Part shown: in pieces, positions 4,890 through 5,664 of the stretch | How positions within the stretch are numbered: the stretch's first letter is position 1 | How the letters are laid out: each line of letters begins with the position of its first letter | Assembly (NCBI GenBank): GCA_043823825.1 | Contig: JBDRTU010000041.1 | Span: 1 to 5,664 of the forward strand | Direction of reading: 5' to 3' | Length of the DNA: 5,664 bases | Source of the DNA: JBDRTU01 sp043823825 | Lineage (GTDB): Bacteria; Patescibacteriota; Patescibacteriia; Veblenbacterales; UBA10138 | Translations under genes and position numbers: made by a program | The notes under the pieces: model-generated | Database searches by the model: none | What the model saw: only the letters and a program-made list of their open reading frames with translations | Told to the model about the DNA's origin: nothing

Positions 4890-4963
4890 CGGGGTGTGGT
4901 ATACCGGTAGTACGCCTGCTTTGGGAGCAGGTAGACTGGGTTCGATTCCCAGCACCCCGACCA
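4890..4963 (+). tRNA. tRNA-Pro (anticodon TGG)
   Basis: The acceptor stem is CGGGGTG (4890-4896) with CACCCCG (4953-4959), the usual bacterial tRNA-Pro acceptor, and discriminator A4960. The D stem is GTAT/GTAC. The anticodon stem CCTGC/GCAGG encloses TTTGGGA, with TGG at 4922-4924, reading CCA and probably other Pro codons. The variable loop is TAGA, one base short of the common five. The T arm is CTGGG-TTCGATT-CCCAG. Unlike its neighbours, CCA is encoded (4961-4963). Confidence 0.95.
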
Positions 4964-4965
4964 GA

Positions 4966-4971
4966 TATAAT
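4966..4971 (+). promoter_or_regulatory. -10-like TATAAT between tRNA-Pro and the GHHR protein gene
   Basis: A perfect TATAAT begins two bases after the encoded CCA. A -35 would have to lie inside the tRNA-Pro T arm, where no good match exists. Initiation near 4978 would leave a leader of about six bases before the ATG at 4985. The AT-rich context makes a chance match possible, and read-through from the tRNA array is the alternative. Confidence 0.35.
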
Positions 4972-4984
4972 TAATATATAAGAT

Positions 4985-5560
4985 ATGAAATATTTAAATG
5001 ATATTACATGGACAGAAGTTTTTGAAAATTGGAGACAGCGCGAAGCTAATAATCCAGGTTGGATAAAGTGTGCTACCAAGATAAAAGGTTGGCTAGATTG
5101 GGAATCGTGGCGAAAATTTACAGCTAACCAGTTAGGTTTAGATAAATTAAATTGGAAGCTATATGAATTAAGCGAGCCGTTATCAGAAATTCCAGTTATG
5201 TTAATTGGTCCATATGGCGGCTGGCAGTCACGAATTGATAATAAGAATAAAAGTACTTTTAATGATTTACTTAGTAATAAGGAGCAATATGAATTTTTTG
5301 AAAGTCATAGTACGGTATCATCCTTAGTTAAGAGTTTTCCCAAAGAAACAGAACTTATTGGATTGTTAAGGAAAGATTTAAATAAAATCGTTTTAGTAGA
5401 AGGGCACCATCGGGCTGTGGCCGTAACAATGATCGGAAAGCAAGGTAAGATAGATTTAGACACCATAGTTAGAATTGCCTTAGCGGAAATGCCTACTGGT
5501 AGTGAAGAAATACTATTTAATAAAGTATTAGCGAGAGGAACGTCAAAAGAAAAGAAATAA
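4985..5560 (+). CDS. Unrecognised protein with a VEGHHRAVA motif (possible ParB/sulfiredoxin-like fold)
   Basis: This is a 191-residue soluble protein with no signal peptide or membrane segment; I do not recognise the family as a whole. The N-terminal part is Trp-rich (Trp9, 16, 26, 36, 39, 42, 57, 80), followed by EIPVMLIGPYGGW (68-80). The best clue is IVLVEGHHRAVAVTMIG (135-151). A Gly-His-His-Arg run after a hydrophobic strand and before a helix is like the signature of ParB/sulfiredoxin-type nucleotide-binding domains and of some DUF1015-type proteins. IVRIALAEMP (161-170) could be the following strand. Functions consistent with that fold include DNA or nucleotide binding, nuclease or ATPase-like activity, but this is weak inference from one motif. 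The ATG at 4985 follows tRNA-Pro by 21 bases and lacks a clear Shine-Dalgarno. The C-terminus is lysine-rich. No clear terminator follows. Confidence 0.7.
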   Translation: MKYLNDITWTEVFENWRQREANNPGWIKCATKIKGWLDWESWRKFTANQLGLDKLNWKLYELSEPLSEIPVMLIGPYGGWQSRIDNKNKSTFNDLLSNKEQYEFFESHSTVSSLVKSFPKETELIGLLRKDLNKIVLVEGHHRAVAVTMIGKQGKIDLDTIVRIALAEMPTGSEEILFNKVLARGTSKEKK

Positions 5561-5664
5561 TTTATATCGAGGTAGCTTAAATGGTTATAGATAGTTAGTT
5601 AAAAAATAGGTTTATAATATTATATTGATTGAGAGTGGTTTAAAAAATAGAGCCCCGTACAAAT
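5561..5664. other. Non-coding tail with no supported gene
   Basis: These 104 AT-rich bases contain a TATAAT at 5613-5618 without a convincing -35, and may be the promoter region of a gene beyond the window. I see no hairpin terminator for the preceding gene and no ORF. Confidence 0.4.

Noticed and set aside
4630..5079. A 149-codon open frame on the minus strand across the tRNA block
   Set aside because: Its translation contains runs such as GGIRTPNY and ERTRTPNLMVRSHTLYPIEL, which are the well-known false proteins produced by reading tRNA genes backwards. It covers all three tRNAs and overlaps the start of the gene at 4985.
5570..5598. A stretch resembling a tRNA D arm (GGTAGCTTAAATGGTTATAG)
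   Set aside because: The D stem does not pair, and no anticodon arm or T arm follows in this AT-rich tail. Probably coincidence, at most a much-decayed tRNA.
1..5664. CRISPR array, insertion sequence, toxin-antitoxin operon or known defence system
   Set aside because: I found no regularly spaced repeats, transposase, integrase or paired small toxin-antitoxin genes on either strand.

Overview
This window looks like a piece of an AT-rich bacterial chromosome, most likely from the Patescibacteria (Candidate Phyla Radiation). The evidence is gene content and style. The first gene ends in a C-terminal domain that I recall from many predicted secreted Patescibacteria proteins, placed after a thrombospondin type 3 calcium-binding repeat. 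The genes are small, closely packed, all on the + strand and mostly lack Shine-Dalgarno sequences. Lineage is inferred from memory of families, since no rRNA or marker gene is present. All seven stops are TAA or TAG, and no TGA interrupts or ends a gene.

Layout: (1) 1-330 is the 3' end of a secreted calcium-binding protein. (2) A perfect 15-bp hairpin (353-386) runs directly into an extended -10 promoter, which fires a probably leaderless gene for a transglutaminase-like protein (399-1016). (3) 1028-1774 is a ZIP-family metal transporter. (4) After a 177-base spacer comes a secreted TIM-barrel protein of the DUF4015 glycosyl-hydrolase-like type (1952-2968). (5) 3009-3344 is a small thioredoxin-fold protein with a single cysteine. 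(6) 3415-4455 is pilT, the retraction ATPase of type IV pili, closed by a clear intrinsic terminator. (7) 4456-4984 is a non-coding block. It holds a long inverted repeat built around a promoter-like -10, a GC-rich palindromic stretch, tRNA-Arg(TCG), a 3' remnant of another tRNA, tRNA-Lys(CTT) and tRNA-Pro(TGG). (8) 4985-5560 is an unrecognised protein with a GHHR motif. The last 104 bases hold no gene I can support.

The protein genes do not form one pathway. Several act at or outside the membrane (calcium-binding protein, metal importer, secreted hydrolase-like protein, pilus motor), which suits an organism living on the surface of another cell, but that link is an inference. PilT stands apart from other pilus genes here. 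I do not see a defence system, CRISPR array or intact mobile element. The most distinctive signals are the inverted repeat around the promoter at 4489-4536, the broken tRNA in the tRNA array, and the leaderless or near-leaderless arrangement of several genes.
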